Assembly: GCF_014842915.1 (NCBI RefSeq)
Contig: NZ_JACYXI010000001.1
Location: 496,001 to 560,000, forward strand
Origin: Roseibium litorale
Lineage (GTDB): Bacteria; Pseudomonadota; Alphaproteobacteria; Rhizobiales; Stappiaceae
Direction of reading: 5' to 3'
DNA: 64,000 bases
Every line of letters starts with the position of its first letter. Position 1 is the first letter of the stretch. Positions 62,951 to 64,000 of this stretch are shown here, piece after piece. The translations under genes and the position numbers were made by a program. Under the pieces are notes generated by a model. It was not told where the DNA came from, did no database searches, and saw only the letters and a program-made list of their open reading frames with translations.

Positions 62951-64000
62951 TCAGATCAGCTCGAAGCGGTTCACATCAAAGAGGCCGAAGTCGGTGATCT
63001 TCAGGTGAGGAATGACAGGCAGAGGCAAGAAGGCAACCTGCAAGAAGGGCTCCGGCAGAATGCAGCCAAGCTCTCTTGCAGCGGCCCGCAGGTGTTCCAG
63101 CTTCTCCCGGACGGTTTCAAAGGACTCCAGGCTCATCAAACCGGCAAGCGGCAGCGCCAGTTCGGCCCTCACCTCGTCTCCATCGGCTACGGCAAAGCCG
63201 CCGTTCATGGCAATCACCCGGTTCACGGCAACTGCCATCGCGGTCTCCGATGCGCCGACCACACAAATGTTGTGGCTGTCATGCCCTACGGATGAGGCGA
63301 TGGCTCCGCGCTTCATGCCGAAGCCCGAGACAAAGCCGCAGCCAACATTTCCTGTCTGCTTATGCCGCTCGACGACAGCCACCTTCAAGGCATCCTGCAC
63401 CAGATCAATTTCCACTTCGCCATCGTGGGCTGAAAGGGTCCTCTTCAAATGCTCGGTGATGATGCGCCCCGGAACCACGCCGATCACATCCGTCTCGCCC
63501 CCTCTCGCCGCGACCTTGAAGGCAGCAGCTGTCACCGGAGCAGCCTTCACGCTGGTCAGACCAACAGGTGCCACGATTTTACGGGCTGCAAACTCGGCCT
63601 CTCCGGCCTGACGCCCACCGCAGATCACGCTGGCCACACGGCAATCCTCGAAATCGTCCAACAGCACGATGTCCGCACGCCAGCCCGGCGCAATCATCCC
63701 GCGGTCCTTGAGACCGAAGGCGTTGGCCGCGGACCAGCTCGCCGCGCGATAGGCATCAAGCGGCCGGATACCCTTGGCGATAAGACGCCGGATCATGCTG
63801 TCCAGATGACCTTCTTCCGCAATGTCGAGCGGGTTGCGGTCATCGGTACATAGCGCGACGAAGCTGGAAACATCCGGCTGAAGGATCGGCGCAAGAGCAT
63901 CCAGATCCTTGGAGACCGAGCCTTCCCGGATCAGGATCGTCATCCCCTTGGAAAGTTTTTCCAGCGCCTCTTCCGCCGTTGTCGCCTCGTGGTCGGTACG
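62951..64000 (-). CDS. Adenine deaminase (N-terminus beyond the window)
   Basis: The visible frame runs off the right edge with RTDHEATTAEEALEKLSKGMTILIREGS, typical of Ade, and continues with DDRNPLDIAEEGHLD and LKDRGMIAPGWRADIVLLDD. The C-terminal half has SVGHDSHNICVVGAS and MNGGFAVADG. Ade converts adenine to hypoxanthine with a metal centre. The visible part of 349 residues lacks the N-terminal metal-binding strands. Confidence 0.9.
   Translation of the reverse strand, partial: RTDHEATTAEEALEKLSKGMTILIREGSVSKDLDALAPILQPDVSSFVALCTDDRNPLDIAEEGHLDSMIRRLIAKGIRPLDAYRAASWSAANAFGLKDRGMIAPGWRADIVLLDDFEDCRVASVICGGRQAGEAEFAARKIVAPVGLTSVKAAPVTAAAFKVAARGGETDVIGVVPGRIITEHLKRTLSAHDGEVEIDLVQDALKVAVVERHKQTGNVGCGFVSGFGMKRGAIASSVGHDSHNICVVGASETAMAVAVNRVIAMNGGFAVADGDEVRAELALPLAGLMSLESFETVREKLEHLRAAARELGCILPEPFLQVAFLPLPVIPHLKITDFGLFDVNRFELI

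Overview
The window looks like about 64 kb of chromosome from a free-living, flagellated alphaproteobacterium, most likely in the Hyphomicrobiales and perhaps Stappiaceae (Roseibium/Labrenzia/Stappia-like). The reasons are the FlbT/FlaF flagellin regulators, several Rhizobiales-style short flagellins, CtrA-like boxes, a very long coiled-coil protein resembling the Agrobacterium Growth Pole Ring protein, an MlaE permease fused to a STAS domain, and high-GC codon use. The taxonomy is an inference; no rRNA gene is present.

Region 1 (1-11.9 kb) is a flagellar filament/hook block. On the plus strand it holds the tail of a FlgN-like chaperone, a FlaG-like protein, three flagellin genes (the first broken by a frameshift), flbT and flaF. 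On the minus strand lies flgE-flgK-flgL, behind a consensus-like sigma-54 promoter. Each flagellin has its own structured leader, and flbT, a family acting on flagellin mRNA, follows directly.

Region 2 (11.9-23.5 kb) holds a MoxR ATPase and its VWA/CoxE-like partner, separated by a secreted protein, a SixA-like phosphatase and a YcjX/YcjF-like pair. After these come a large lipoprotein, a universal stress protein, an AraC regulator divergent from an MFS transporter, a [2Fe-2S] ferredoxin and an orphan HPt protein.

Region 3 (23.8-39.7 kb) is dominated by the 1947-residue polar-growth-ring-like protein. It is followed by a glyoxalase-like protein, an EamA transporter, an Mla-like lipid transport operon (STAS-MlaE, MlaF, MCE protein, lipoprotein), a dgcN-dgcA pair for N-acyl-D-glutamate metabolism, and an MFS transporter.

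Region 4 (39.8-51.7 kb) opens with chemotaxis functions: a CheZ-like phosphatase with an unusual tail of FliM-like motifs faces a globin-coupled chemoreceptor. A MITE-like repeat appears to have split a hairpin between them. Then come a threonine dehydratase-like enzyme, a metallophosphoesterase/glycosyltransferase pair, a divergent SDR, a FadL porin, and a TPP-riboswitch operon thiM-thiD that unexpectedly continues into a Tat-exported TRAP-type solute-binding protein.

Region 5 (51.7-64 kb) has a stand-alone Lrp/AsnC effector domain, two EamA transporters, an orphan CoxL-type molybdoenzyme subunit, a rimB-rimK-aspartoacylase-like cluster, a VOC protein, an acyl-CoA ligase and a truncated adenine deaminase at the right edge.

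The strongest leads are the thiamine-riboswitch-linked TRAP binding protein, the CheZ-like tail, the flagellin leader structures with a deleted/frameshifted flagellin, and the MITE-split hairpin. All calls come from reading the sequence; no database search or folding program was run.
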